The notes under the pieces were generated by a model that searched no databases, was not told where the DNA came from, and worked only from the letters and a program-made list of their open reading frames with translations. 23,917 nt of DNA. It comes from Oscillospiraceae bacterium. GTDB taxonomy: Bacteria; Bacillota; Clostridia; Oscillospirales; Oscillospiraceae. Positions 1-7,762 of this stretch are shown here, piece by piece. Position 1 is the first letter of the stretch. Each line of letters begins with the position of its first letter. The stretch covers positions 1 through 23,917 of the forward strand of contig JAHHSE010000007.1 of assembly GCA_020025395.1 (NCBI GenBank). Direction: 5' to 3'. The translations under genes were made by a program, and so were the position numbers.

Positions 1-1
1 C

Positions 2-1126
2 TCCGGGGTGATGACCGCTCTTTTGCTCTTCTTTGTGGGGAGCTATTTCTCCACCGCCAATCCCGCCGCCCTGATTCAGGATCTGACCAGCCGGCCCATG
101 GACTTTGGGACGCTGGGGATCCTCTCCATGGCGGCCGGCTTCGGCGTGGGGGGCCTGCTGGCCTTCCTCTTCCGATCCAGGGGAAAAAGCAGGGCCGTCC
201 AGTCTGCCCGCCTGGAGTATGAGGCCAAAATCGCGGAGCTGACCCGTCAGGCAGAGGAGGCCGCCGCCAGACAGGAGGAGGCCAAAGAGGCCCTGCTCCG
301 ATTCGTTCATACCTTTGCCCCCACCGCCACCAATGAGTTCGGAATTTCCGCCGCCCTCTCCAGAGGACTGATGGGAGAGGATAAACTGGCTCCTCTTCAC
401 ACTGCGCTGGAGGGGGCCAGAAAGACTCTGGAGCTGGCGAAGGCCGCGCTGGGACCGGATCCTCAGCCCCCTCAAAAGACCAGCTGTCAGCCCAGGCACT
501 CCTATCAGGAGGTGGCGGCCCGGCTTGCGGTTTTAAACGAAGAGGTTGGCCGGAAGGAACGGATGGTGGCCGCCGCCCAGGGGGAGCTTCGCACCTTGGG
601 GGATCCGGATCAGGCCGAAGCCGCTCTGGACCGGAAGAGAGAGGAGCTGGCCCGGCGGCAGGAGGAGTATGAGGCCATAGGACTGGCGTTGGAGGCTCTG
701 ACCGCGGCAAATCAGAGCCGGCAGGCCCGGTTTGCCCCCGCTTTAAACCGTCGGGCCGGGGAGATTCTCCGGGAGCTGACGGGTGGGAAATACAAGGAGG
801 TCAGCCTGACCAAGACCTTTCGCGCGAGTGCGCAGGAGGAGGGAGAGATTCTGCCCCGCAGCGTTCTTGCCCTCTCCCAAGGGACGGAGGACCAGCTCTA
901 TCTGGCCATCCGTCTGGGGATCTGTGATCTCACCTTCCCGGAGGATCAGCCCCCGATCCTGGTGCTGGACGATGCCCTCACCAACTTTGACGATGCACGG
1001 ATGGGGCTGGCTCTGGAGCATCTGCTCCGTCGGAGCAAAAATCAGCAGATTCTCCTCTTTACCTGTCAGGATCGGGAGGCCCGGTATCTAAAGGGGCGGG
1101 AGGGAGTGACCTTCACCACCCTGTGA
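2..1126 (+). CDS. SbcC/YhaN-like AAA ATPase, C-terminal part (partial at window start)
   Basis: The reading frame is open to the left edge, so the gene begins upstream and only about 374 codons are visible. Near residues 3-18 and 34-55 of the visible part are two hydrophobic stretches separated by a polar loop, followed by a long Glu/Arg/Ala-rich region that looks like coiled coil. The C-terminal ATPase half shows an ABC-type signature (LSQGTEDQLYLAIRLG) and a Walker B with D-loop (ILVLDDALTNFDD). The following strand LLFTCQDREA has Gln where SbcC/Rad50 proteins usually have the switch His. This order (membrane hairpin, coiled coil, C-terminal ATPase lobe) matches the YhaN family of SbcC-like proteins, which often pair with a YhaO-like metallophosphoesterase. 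A role in DNA end processing is family inference; the partner gene and Walker A lie outside the window. Confidence 0.8.
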   Translation, partial: SGVMTALLLFFVGSYFSTANPAALIQDLTSRPMDFGTLGILSMAAGFGVGGLLAFLFRSRGKSRAVQSARLEYEAKIAELTRQAEEAAARQEEAKEALLRFVHTFAPTATNEFGISAALSRGLMGEDKLAPLHTALEGARKTLELAKAALGPDPQPPQKTSCQPRHSYQEVAARLAVLNEEVGRKERMVAAAQGELRTLGDPDQAEAALDRKREELARRQEEYEAIGLALEALTAANQSRQARFAPALNRRAGEILRELTGGKYKEVSLTKTFRASAQEEGEILPRSVLALSQGTEDQLYLAIRLGICDLTFPEDQPPILVLDDALTNFDDARMGLALEHLLRRSKNQQILLFTCQDREARYLKGREGVTFTTL

Positions 1127-1171
1127 GCGCAGGCGCCTCGGCACTTGCCGGAGGGGGCGCTTTCGAAAAGC

Positions 1172-1204
1172 TGTCCTGGGGTGAGCGCCCCGGGACACTT
1201 TTTT
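1172..1204 (+). terminator. Intrinsic terminator after the YhaN-like gene
   Basis: A 10-bp stem (TGTCCTGGGG with CCCCGGGACA, one G-T wobble) has a 6-nt loop, then a C and six T. It lies 46 bases after the stop codon and before the next promoter, so it separates the two transcription units. Confidence 0.85.
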
Positions 1205-1255
1205 GGGCAAGAGAGGGAACTTTCCGGGAAAAGTCTTTTTTCTCTCCGGATTCTG

Positions 1256-1264
1256 TGGTAAAAT
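1256..1264 (+). promoter_or_regulatory. Extended -10 promoter of the nucleotidyltransferase operon
   Basis: TGGTAAAAT fits an extended -10 element (TGn plus TAAAAT, 5 of 6 matches to the sigma-A consensus). It lies 38 bases before the chosen start codon and just after the upstream terminator. The -35 region is only a T-rich run near 1236-1242, which an extended -10 can tolerate. Confidence 0.6.
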
Positions 1265-1302
1265 CAACAATTAGATATTTTGAATTGAGGGAGCGTTTTC
1301 TT

Positions 1303-2052
1303 ATGAGTTCCAGTACAGTCAAAGCGATAGTCCTGTGCGCGGGAAAGGGGACCCGCCTTCAGAGCGAGGGCTGTCATCTGCCCAAAGTCCTGCGCCAGGC
1401 CAATGGTCGGCCCCTTCTCTCCCATGTGTTGGAAGCCCTTTCCTTCCTCCCTCAGGAGGATGTGATGCTGATTGTGGGCTATCAGAGAGAGGAGGTTATG
1501 AGAGCCTTTCCCAACTACCCCGTTGGAGTCCAGGAGGAGCAGCTGGGGACCGGCCACGCCGTTCTCTCCGCGAAAGAGGGGCTGAAGGGATTTGACGGTC
1601 ATGTGCTGGTCTGCTGCGGAGATATGCCCCTCATGAAGCGCTCCACCTATCAGTCCCTGGTGGCGGCCCATATGCGGGAGGGAAACGCCTGCACCATCCT
1701 CTCCGGCGTCACCGAGCGGGCCTTGCCCTATGGGCGCATCGTCCGGGACGAGGGGAAGCATTTTCGGCGGATTGTAGAGGACAGGGACTGTACTCCCGAG
1801 GAAAAGTCCATTACAGAGCTGAACGCCGGAGTCTATGTGTTTGAGGGGCAAAAGCTGTGGAGAGCTTTGGAATCCCTCCGTCCGGACAACGCCCAGGGAG
1901 AGTATTATCTCACCGATGCCCCTGCCTGGTTTCTGGCCCAGGGAGAAAAGGTTGGGGTCTGTTCCACCTGCAGCTCCAATGAGATGATGGGGGTGAATAC
2001 CCTGGAGCAGCTTCAGCGGGTGGAGGATATTTTGAAAGGAAGATCCCTATGA
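1303..2052 (+). CDS. Stand-alone GlmU-type nucleotidyltransferase (UDP-GlcNAc pyrophosphorylase-like)
   Basis: This 249-residue protein matches the N-terminal uridyltransferase half of GlmU, which joins UTP and GlcNAc-1-phosphate to make UDP-GlcNAc for peptidoglycan. Visible motifs are the nucleotide loop LCAGKGTRL (11-19) with PKVL (Lys28), EQLGTGHA (79-86), CGDMPL with the metal-binding Asp107, the sugar-site segments YGRIV and RRIVED (about 143-160), NAGVYVF (174-180), NAQGEYYLTD (196-205) and GVNT (Asn232). The left-handed beta-helix acetyltransferase half of full GlmU (about 450 residues) is absent; the gene ends cleanly and overlaps the next one, so this is not a frameshift. The ATG at 1303 was chosen because GAGGGAG precedes it and the family motif starts right after; a longer frame from 1123 would cross the terminator and promoter. 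The exact sugar substrate is inferred. Confidence 0.85.
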   Translation: MSSSTVKAIVLCAGKGTRLQSEGCHLPKVLRQANGRPLLSHVLEALSFLPQEDVMLIVGYQREEVMRAFPNYPVGVQEEQLGTGHAVLSAKEGLKGFDGHVLVCCGDMPLMKRSTYQSLVAAHMREGNACTILSGVTERALPYGRIVRDEGKHFRRIVEDRDCTPEEKSITELNAGVYVFEGQKLWRALESLRPDNAQGEYYLTDAPAWFLAQGEKVGVCSTCSSNEMMGVNTLEQLQRVEDILKGRSL

Positions 2053-2855
2053 AGGTTTTTATAAGCGCGGATATGGAAGGAACCTGCGGAATTACGGACT
2101 GGCGGGAGACCGAGCGGAGCACCCCCTATGACTACAACTACTTCCGCAAGCAGATGACCTGTGAGGTAGCGGCGGCCTGCGAGGGGGCCATTTCCGGAGG
2201 GGCGGATGAGATTCTGATTAAGGATGCCCATGACTCCGCCAGAAATCTTGAGACCGATCAGCTCCCCGAATCTGTCCGTATTATGCGCGGATGGACCGGA
2301 GATCCTTTGAGCATGATGAGCGGACTGGATCAGGCCGGCTTTGACGCCGTGCTGTTTACCGGATATCACAGCTGGGCCGCCTCCAATGGCAATCCCCTCT
2401 CCCACACCATGAATCTGCAAAATGAGTATGTCACCCTCAACGGGGTGCGGATGAGCGAGTTTCTCATGAATGCCTATACGGCGGGATACTATGGGGCAGC
2501 CGTCCCCTTTCTCTCCGGAGACCAGGTCCTCTGTGATTTTGCGAGGGAGTTGATTCCCGAGATCACCACCGTTGCGGTCAACGAGGGTTTTGGGGGAGCG
2601 GTGGTTTCCATGCACCCCAATGCCGCGGTCAAGGCCATACGGGAGGGAGCCAAAAAAGCGGTGAAGAACGCGAAGAAGTGCAAAATCTGCCTTCCTGACC
2701 ATTTTGACGCGGTAGTCCGCTTTCAGAAACACCCGGACGCCTACTCCAGAAGCTTCTATCCGGGGGCATGGCTGGAGGACGGAAAAAATGTGTGTTTTTC
2801 CGGGGACGACTGGTATGAGATGCTTCGTTTCTTCCACTTTGTACTCAGCGACTAA
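2049..2855 (+). CDS. M55 family D-aminopeptidase, DppA-like
   Basis: The 268-residue product begins with MKVFISADMEG, the hallmark start of the M55 zinc peptidases. Likely metal ligands in line with Bacillus DppA are Asp8, Glu10, His61 (in KDAHDSARN), His107 (GYHS) and Glu137 (NGVRMSEF). His119 in the LSHT motif lies in the active-site region. DppA-type enzymes cut D-Ala-containing peptides released from cell wall. The ATG overlaps the stop of the preceding gene (ATGA), so the two are probably translationally coupled, with signal peptidase I next. No signal peptide is visible, which fits a cytoplasmic enzyme recycling imported wall peptides. Substrate is inferred from the family. Confidence 0.9.
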   Translation: MKVFISADMEGTCGITDWRETERSTPYDYNYFRKQMTCEVAAACEGAISGGADEILIKDAHDSARNLETDQLPESVRIMRGWTGDPLSMMSGLDQAGFDAVLFTGYHSWAASNGNPLSHTMNLQNEYVTLNGVRMSEFLMNAYTAGYYGAAVPFLSGDQVLCDFARELIPEITTVAVNEGFGGAVVSMHPNAAVKAIREGAKKAVKNAKKCKICLPDHFDAVVRFQKHPDAYSRSFYPGAWLEDGKNVCFSGDDWYEMLRFFHFVLSD

Positions 2856-2909
2856 AGGTGTTCAGAGGCCTTTCCCACCCGGGACAGGCGGTAAAAAAGG
2901 AGAATTCTG

Positions 2910-3497
2910 ATGGAAAACGAAAAGGAACCGCAGCTTGCAAAGGAGGACAGCTTTAAGCTGGATCTGTACTATTGGCTTCAGGCTCTGGTCTTTGCCCTGG
3001 TGACCCTGATCCTTCTCTTTACCTTTTTGGGCCGGGTGATCGGGGTGGATGGGGAGAGTATGCTCCCAACGCTGAAAAACCGGGACCTGCTCCTGCTCCA
3101 AAGTGTGGGTTATACCCCGGAGCAGGGGGATATTGTGGTTTTGACCAAGCCGTTTGGAGATGTGACGCAGCCCATTGTGAAGCGGGTGATCGCCACAGGG
3201 GGACAGACGGTGGACATCAACTATGAGGCGGGAACCGTCAGCGTGGATGGGGAACTTCTGGATGAACCATACATCAACGAGACCATGCGGTGGCCCGCTT
3301 CCCAGTGGGAGACCATCACCCATGTGACCGTCCCGGAGGGAAGCATCTTCGTGATGGGGGACAATCGGAACCATTCCTCTGACAGCCGGGATGAGCGCCT
3401 GGGCACCATTGATGAGAGATATGTTCTGGGCCGGGTTCTCTTCACCCTCCTGCCCGGAAAATTTTTGGGCGGGGAAAAGGATCTTGGACCCTCCTGA
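2910..3497 (+). CDS. lepB: Signal peptidase I (type I leader peptidase)
   Basis: This 195-residue protein removes signal peptides from secreted proteins at the outer face of the membrane. It has a short charged N-terminus, one membrane segment at about 21-44, then the catalytic serine motif GESMLPTL (Ser50), the general-base lysine motif KRVIATGG (Lys91) and the conserved box GDNRNHSSDSR at about 150-160. The single membrane segment and short length fit the Gram-positive SipS type. An AAAGGAG ribosome binding site ends 7 bases before the ATG. The gene lies 54 bases after the peptidase gene without a terminator between, so it is probably the last gene of the operon. Confidence 0.95.
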   Translation: MENEKEPQLAKEDSFKLDLYYWLQALVFALVTLILLFTFLGRVIGVDGESMLPTLKNRDLLLLQSVGYTPEQGDIVVLTKPFGDVTQPIVKRVIATGGQTVDINYEAGTVSVDGELLDEPYINETMRWPASQWETITHVTVPEGSIFVMGDNRNHSSDSRDERLGTIDERYVLGRVLFTLLPGKFLGGEKDLGPS

Positions 3498-3547
3498 AAC
3501 GGTGTGACAACGAACGGAGGGGAGGGAACCGCCTCCCCGGCCGATGG

Positions 3548-3586
3548 AAAAACCCGGCTCATGCGTCAGGCATGGGCCGGGTTTTT
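3548..3586. terminator. Bidirectional intrinsic terminator between lepB and the MATE gene
   Basis: The sequence AAAAACCCGGCTCATG pairs with CATGGGCCGGGTTTTT around a 7-nt loop with one mismatch. A-rich and T-rich ends flank the GC stem, giving a T-tract on either strand. It lies 50 bases past lepB and 28 bases past the convergent MATE gene, so it can stop both. Confidence 0.9.
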
Positions 3587-3613
3587 CGGCATTCCCAAGG
3601 AAGTGTTTGAAAA

Positions 3614-4987
3614 TCAGACGCCTCCCGCTTCCTTTTCCACAGGCCGGGCCAGGGAGGAATCCAACCAGTTTCCCCTTCGAAGAATGAGGAAAAAGAGGAG
3701 GGAGCTGATGCTCCAGGTGATGGGATAGGCGGTAAATACGACGAGGATGCTGGGGATGAGGCGGACCATCAGGGTGACATAGAAAATTCGGAATACACAC
3801 CAGACACAGAGCATGATGACCATGGGGATCAGGGTTTTCCCCGCCCCCCTCAAAACGGCCCCGGCGGCGTGGGAAAAGGCCAGGAGACAATAGGCCAGGG
3901 AGACCACCCGCGCCTGGAGGATGCCGTAGACCACCACATCCGGTGAGGGGCTGAAGAGACCGATGAGAAGAGGGGCGAACAGGAAGGTGGCAAGGCCCAC
4001 CAGCTCGGCGAGACCGACCATCATCACAATGCCAAGCCTGGCCCCTGTTTTTACCCGCTCCCGCTTGCCGGCCCCCAGATTCTGGCTGATAAAGGTGGTG
4101 ATGGCCAGAGAGAGGCTGATGATGGGGAGAAAGGCAAAGCCCTCGATTTTGGCATAGCTTCCGCAGCCTGCCATGGCGGCTTTCCCAAAGGTGTTAATAT
4201 TGGATTGGACCAGTACATTGGCGATGGAGATGACGCTGTTCTGGATTCCGCTGGGAAGGCCCAGCCGGAAGATCTGTTTCAAAAGAGCGGGGTCCGGCCT
4301 CAGTTTTTGGAGGGAGACCCGGATGAAAAATCTTCCGCTCATCAGATGGGCAAAGCCCAAAATAGCGCTGAGGGACTGGCCGATGATGGTGGCGGCGGCG
4401 GCCCCCGCCACCCCCCAATCCAGAACGGCCACAAAGAGAAGGTCCAGCCCCACATTGGCCAGGGAGGCGAGAATCAGATAGCAGAGAGGATGGCGGCTGT
4501 CTCCCAAAGCCTGGAAGATGCCGTTCATGGTGTTGTAAAGCACCAGGGAGAGGAGGCCGGCACAGTAGATGCGGAAATAGAGGATGGAGTTGGGAAGGAC
4601 GGTTTCCGGGGTCCCCATCCAGCGGAGGATGGTGGGGGTGAGCCAAACCCCCAGCAGGGAGAGGACCAGGCCGATTCCCAGGGAGAAGAGGATGGTGGTA
4701 TGGACGGCCTTCTCCAGTTTCTCCTCCTCCCGGGCGCCAAAGAAGCGGGAAATCATCACGCTGGCCCCGGTGAAGGTCCCCTGAAAAAAACCGATGATCA
4801 AAAGGCAGAGGCTGCCGGAGGAGCTGACAGCGGCCAGAGCGTCGTCCCCGCAGAAATTGCCCACCACCAGAGAATCCACAGCGTTATACATCTGCTGAAA
4901 CAGATTTCCCAGAAAGAGAGGGAAGGCAAAACCGATGAGAACCTTCCAAATGGTCCCTTCAGTCATCTGTGTTTTTGCGTTTTGCAT
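3614..4987 (-). CDS. MATE family efflux transporter
   Basis: The 457-residue product is a polytopic membrane protein with about 12 hydrophobic segments. It starts with the family signature MTEGTIWKVLIGFAFPLFLG, followed by NLFQQMYNAVDSLVVGNFCG, typical of the clostridial DinF/NorM-like branch that exports cationic compounds in exchange for Na+ or H+. The ATG at 4987 was chosen over upstream ATGs at 5059 and 5023. It places the family motif eight residues in, an AAGGGG lies upstream, and the 5059 codon lies upstream of the predicted transcription start. It is convergent with lepB and divergent from the SLH gene, so it is probably transcribed alone. Substrate unknown. Confidence 0.9.
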   Translation of the reverse strand: MQNAKTQMTEGTIWKVLIGFAFPLFLGNLFQQMYNAVDSLVVGNFCGDDALAAVSSSGSLCLLIIGFFQGTFTGASVMISRFFGAREEEKLEKAVHTTILFSLGIGLVLSLLGVWLTPTILRWMGTPETVLPNSILYFRIYCAGLLSLVLYNTMNGIFQALGDSRHPLCYLILASLANVGLDLLFVAVLDWGVAGAAAATIIGQSLSAILGFAHLMSGRFFIRVSLQKLRPDPALLKQIFRLGLPSGIQNSVISIANVLVQSNINTFGKAAMAGCGSYAKIEGFAFLPIISLSLAITTFISQNLGAGKRERVKTGARLGIVMMVGLAELVGLATFLFAPLLIGLFSPSPDVVVYGILQARVVSLAYCLLAFSHAAGAVLRGAGKTLIPMVIMLCVWCVFRIFYVTLMVRLIPSILVVFTAYPITWSISSLLFFLILRRGNWLDSSLARPVEKEAGGV

Positions 4988-5047
4988 ACATGAATCAGCC
5001 CCTTGCCGTCCGCCTCTGCGCATGAAGAGTCGCAGTGCATTGGTTTT

Positions 5048-5076
5048 AGTATAGACCATATTCCACCGTTCGTCAA
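5048..5076 (-). promoter_or_regulatory. Sigma-A promoter of the MATE gene
   Basis: On the minus strand TTGACG (5071-5076) and TATACT (5048-5053) are separated by exactly 17 bp, each matching 5 of 6 consensus bases. Predicted transcription starts near 5041, leaving a leader of about 54 nt before the ATG at 4987. Confidence 0.8.
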
Positions 5077-5142
5077 ACCCGCCGGCCGTCCGAAACGGGC
5101 AGTGGAAAAAATAGGAGGTTTGGTCGAAGAGACAATCAGAGG

Positions 5143-5171
5143 TTGCAATTCAGGGGAAGAAAGGATATAAT
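5143..5171 (+). promoter_or_regulatory. Sigma-A promoter of the SLH protein gene
   Basis: TTGCAA (5143-5148) and a perfect TATAAT (5166-5171) are separated by 17 bp. Transcription should begin near 5178, about 32 nt before the ATG, with GGAGG at 5198-5202 as ribosome binding site. The promoter is back-to-back with the MATE promoter, about 66 bp between their -35 elements. Confidence 0.85.
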
Positions 5172-5209
5172 TTCTAAGGAAGAACACCGAAGAATATGGA
5201 GGTTTCGCT

Positions 5210-7531
5210 ATGAGACGCAAAAGACTGGCATCGCTGGGTCTGGCGGTTGCTTTGACCCTGGGTCTGGCGGTCGTGCCCGCTTCTGCCGTTGCATTTACCG
5301 ATATTTCGCAGCACTGGGCCAAGCCCTATATTGAGGATATGGCGGCCAAGGGGATGGTAAAAGGCTATGAGGACAACAGCTATCGGCCCGGAAACACCTT
5401 GAAAACCTCCGAGGGCCTGGCCTTCTGCGCCCGCTCCCTGAGGGTGGCTGCGGATACGGCGGCCAAGGTGCTGGAAAAGCACAGGGCCTACCTGGATGAG
5501 CTGTTGGGAAACAGTCAGAGCTGGTTCCGCACGGAGCTGGCCCTCTGCCTGGAGTCCGGAATCCTCAACAAGGGGGAGCTGAAGACCCTGGTGGAGACAG
5601 GGATGCTGGACAGAGAGCTGCCCAAGGAGCAGCTGGCGGTCTATCTGGTGCGGGCCATGGGGCTGGACCTGCTGGCGGAGAGCCAGACCAGCTATCCCCT
5701 GGGCTTTGTGGATGCCAATCAGATCAGCGAGGAGGCAAAGCCCAGCATTTACCTGATGAATCTGTATGGGATTGTCACGGGGGATGAGAACAACGCCTTT
5801 CTGCCCAAATCCCCTGTCAATCGGGCCATTATGGCCACCATGCTCTCCAGGGTCCTGTCCTTCAAGGAGGAGCGGGGGATTCAGAGTGAGCTGCCCGCCT
5901 TCACCCAATACAATTGGATTGCGGGCACGGTGGATTCAGTCACCATCGGCGACACCGGGATCACGGTGCTCACGCTGGGAAACGGCTGGGACACCGAGCG
6001 GAAGGCGGTGGCCTTGGCGCCCTCTGTGCCGATCTATGAAAATAACATGAAGACGGAACAGAAGTCCATCACGGAGGGGGCCTTTGTCCGGGTTGCTCTG
6101 GATGAAAAAGGCAATGCCGCCAAGGCGGACATTCTGGGGGATCTGAAAACGGTGCGGGGAACGGTGAGCGGACTCACCGGGGAAGGGACCCTTCTGACCC
6201 TGGACGGGGTACCCAAAACCGTGGGCCTGAACCGCTTTACCATGGTGGAGGCCAATGGAGAGCTGATTACCATGGATCGGCTGGATCTGGATGCGGGCTA
6301 TCAGTCCGCCGAGGCCCTGGTGGATGGCAGGGGAAATGCCGTTGCCATCCAGTTCCGGGGAGGCTCCAGCAAACGGGCGGGACTTTACCAGGGGAAGGAG
6401 GCCATCACCAACAGCAGGGATGTGGCCCTTAAGGTCACCGGGTATGACGGGGTAACCCAGCGGTATACCCTGCCGGAAAACGGGACCATCCTGGTCAACG
6501 GGGTGCCCGGAAAGAACGATTCTCTAAACGGCTATGTGGGGAAATTTGTCACCCTGCGGGTATCCAGCGATACCGGGCTGATTACCTCTGCGGATTTTGA
6601 CACGGTCAGCACCTACATTCAGGGGACGGTCCGTGCCGTCACCTGGCAGAGCTCCAGCCCGACCATGAGTATTACCGATCTGTGGACCGGGCGTGCCACC
6701 AGCTATTCCGTGAATAAGAATGTGTCTGCGGTCTATGACGGAAAGCCGGTGGAATTTAAGAACCTGCAGCGGGACTGGTTTGTGACCGCGCGGCAGGTGG
6801 CGGGAGAGATCGTGGAGCTGGTCTGCTTCCCCAGCAGCAGCACTGCCACAGGGACCCTGGTGGGCATCGACTACTCACGGGTGCCCGAAGTGACCCTGCG
6901 TATGGAGGGGGAGGATGGCCAGACCATGGATTTTGTGGTGGATATCAATGATCTTCCCGTCATCAAGCGGGAGGGGAAATCCATCGGTATCGATAAGCTG
7001 AAAAATGGGGACGCGCTCCTGATTACCGTGAAATACAATGAGGTGGCCCTGGTGGAGGCAACCCCCAAGGCCGCCGATCTGGTGGGTACCATCGAATCGG
7101 TCAGCCAGTCCCTCAAAGGAAACAGCCTGGTCATCAAGCTGGTCAACGGAGAGACGCGGACCTTCGCCGTCACCACCTCCGCCACCATCACCCAGGGAGA
7201 TCGGGCCGTGGCGTTCTCCGCCCTGAAGGCGGGGTACCAGATCTCCATGGTCACCGATGGGGATACCGTCATCGCCATTGAGGTGGAGAATGACTCGGCG
7301 GCATCGGGGAGTGTTCTGGGCACCGTGGTCTTCGTGAACGAATCCGATAGGACCATACTTTTTAAGGTGGCGGAGCAGGAAAACCCCATTTCCGTGGCCG
7401 CCGGTCAGGCCAGCATCACCAGTGCCGCCGGGGACCGTCTGCGGCTGTGGGACCTGAATGTGGGGGATCACCTCCGGGTCTATGGCACATACAGCGGCAC
7501 AGACTTTATCGCCACTCTCATTGTGCGCTGA
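5210..7531 (+). CDS. Secreted SLH-domain protein with tandem beta-rich repeats
   Basis: The 773-residue protein has a classic signal peptide: MRRKR, a hydrophobic core, and a probable cut after PASA near residue 26. Residues 29-74 form a clear SLH domain (FTDISQHWAKPYIEDMAAKG, then YRPGNTLKTSEG). A second, degenerate one lies at about 98-151, and a third at about 164-217 (GFVDANQIS, FLPKSPVNRAIMATMLSRV). SLH domains hold proteins on pyruvylated secondary wall polymers. The rest (about 235-773) is beta-rich and divides into units starting with GTV/GTL/GTI at residues 239, 317, about 391, 472, 548, 626 and 704, a period near 78. No catalytic motif is recognisable, so a structural or binding role at the cell surface is inferred. 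It has its own promoter and is followed by a long hairpin. Confidence 0.9.
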   Translation: MRRKRLASLGLAVALTLGLAVVPASAVAFTDISQHWAKPYIEDMAAKGMVKGYEDNSYRPGNTLKTSEGLAFCARSLRVAADTAAKVLEKHRAYLDELLGNSQSWFRTELALCLESGILNKGELKTLVETGMLDRELPKEQLAVYLVRAMGLDLLAESQTSYPLGFVDANQISEEAKPSIYLMNLYGIVTGDENNAFLPKSPVNRAIMATMLSRVLSFKEERGIQSELPAFTQYNWIAGTVDSVTIGDTGITVLTLGNGWDTERKAVALAPSVPIYENNMKTEQKSITEGAFVRVALDEKGNAAKADILGDLKTVRGTVSGLTGEGTLLTLDGVPKTVGLNRFTMVEANGELITMDRLDLDAGYQSAEALVDGRGNAVAIQFRGGSSKRAGLYQGKEAITNSRDVALKVTGYDGVTQRYTLPENGTILVNGVPGKNDSLNGYVGKFVTLRVSSDTGLITSADFDTVSTYIQGTVRAVTWQSSSPTMSITDLWTGRATSYSVNKNVSAVYDGKPVEFKNLQRDWFVTARQVAGEIVELVCFPSSSTATGTLVGIDYSRVPEVTLRMEGEDGQTMDFVVDINDLPVIKREGKSIGIDKLKNGDALLITVKYNEVALVEATPKAADLVGTIESVSQSLKGNSLVIKLVNGETRTFAVTTSATITQGDRAVAFSALKAGYQISMVTDGDTVIAIEVENDSAASGSVLGTVVFVNESDRTILFKVAEQENPISVAAGQASITSAAGDRLRLWDLNVGDHLRVYGTYSGTDFIATLIVR

Positions 7532-7541
7532 TCTTGGAAAA

Positions 7542-7579
7542 CAAACGGAAGGGGGACTGGATGGTCCCCCTTCCGTTTG
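7542..7579 (+). terminator. Strong 16-bp hairpin after the SLH gene (terminator-like, poor T-tract)
   Basis: CAAACGGAAGGGGGAC (7542-7557) pairs perfectly with 7564-7579 around a 6-nt loop, 10 bases after the stop codon. The position suggests a terminator, but the 3' flank is CCAAAAAATG rather than a T-run. It may instead act as an RNA-stabilising end, or work poorly as an intrinsic terminator. Confidence 0.55.
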
Positions 7580-7636
7580 CCAAAAAATGAAAAACCAGCC
7601 TTCCGGGAGAGGGCAGGGGGTGCTGGAGGGGGCAAG

Positions 7637-7681
7637 GTCCGCCTCTTTTTGTCCGCCGTGTCAGAAAGAAGGCGGGCGGAC
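7637..7681. repeat. GTCCGCC direct and inverted copies upstream of the S10 promoter
   Basis: GTCCGCC occurs at 7637-7643 and 7651-7657, and its inverse GGCGGAC at 7675-7681, so two alternative stems can form. No gene or T-tract belongs to it. The rest of the gap 7580-7688 shows no coding signal. The same 7-mer recurs in other intergenic hairpins of this window. Confidence 0.5.
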
Positions 7682-7688
7682 AGGGAGA

Positions 7689-7755
7689 ATTTAGCGGAAT
7701 TTTAAAAAGAAAAGAAAAAAATATGCTTGACTTTTCAGGTGAGGCATAGTATTAT
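7689..7755 (+). promoter_or_regulatory. Main promoter of the S10-spc-alpha operon with UP-like A/T tract
   Basis: TTGACT (7727-7732) and TATTAT (7750-7755) have a 17-bp spacer. Directly upstream, 7689-7722 is almost pure A and T with A-tracts, like the UP elements bound by the RNA polymerase alpha subunit at strong ribosomal promoters. Predicted start of transcription is near 7762. Confidence 0.85.
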
Positions 7756-7762
7756 TAATAGG

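Noticed and set aside
1123..1302. N-terminal extension of the nucleotidyltransferase from 1123
   Set aside because: The stretch holds a terminator and a promoter, and the family motif starts right after the ATG at 1303.
2862..3890. Minus-strand frame of 342 codons across lepB and the terminator
   Set aside because: It runs over signal peptidase I and a strong bidirectional terminator and looks like Pro/His-rich shadow coding.
4205..4993. Plus-strand frame of 262 codons opposite the MATE gene
   Set aside because: Low-complexity Gly/Glu/Gln-rich product typical of an antisense shadow; the MATE frame has clear family motifs.
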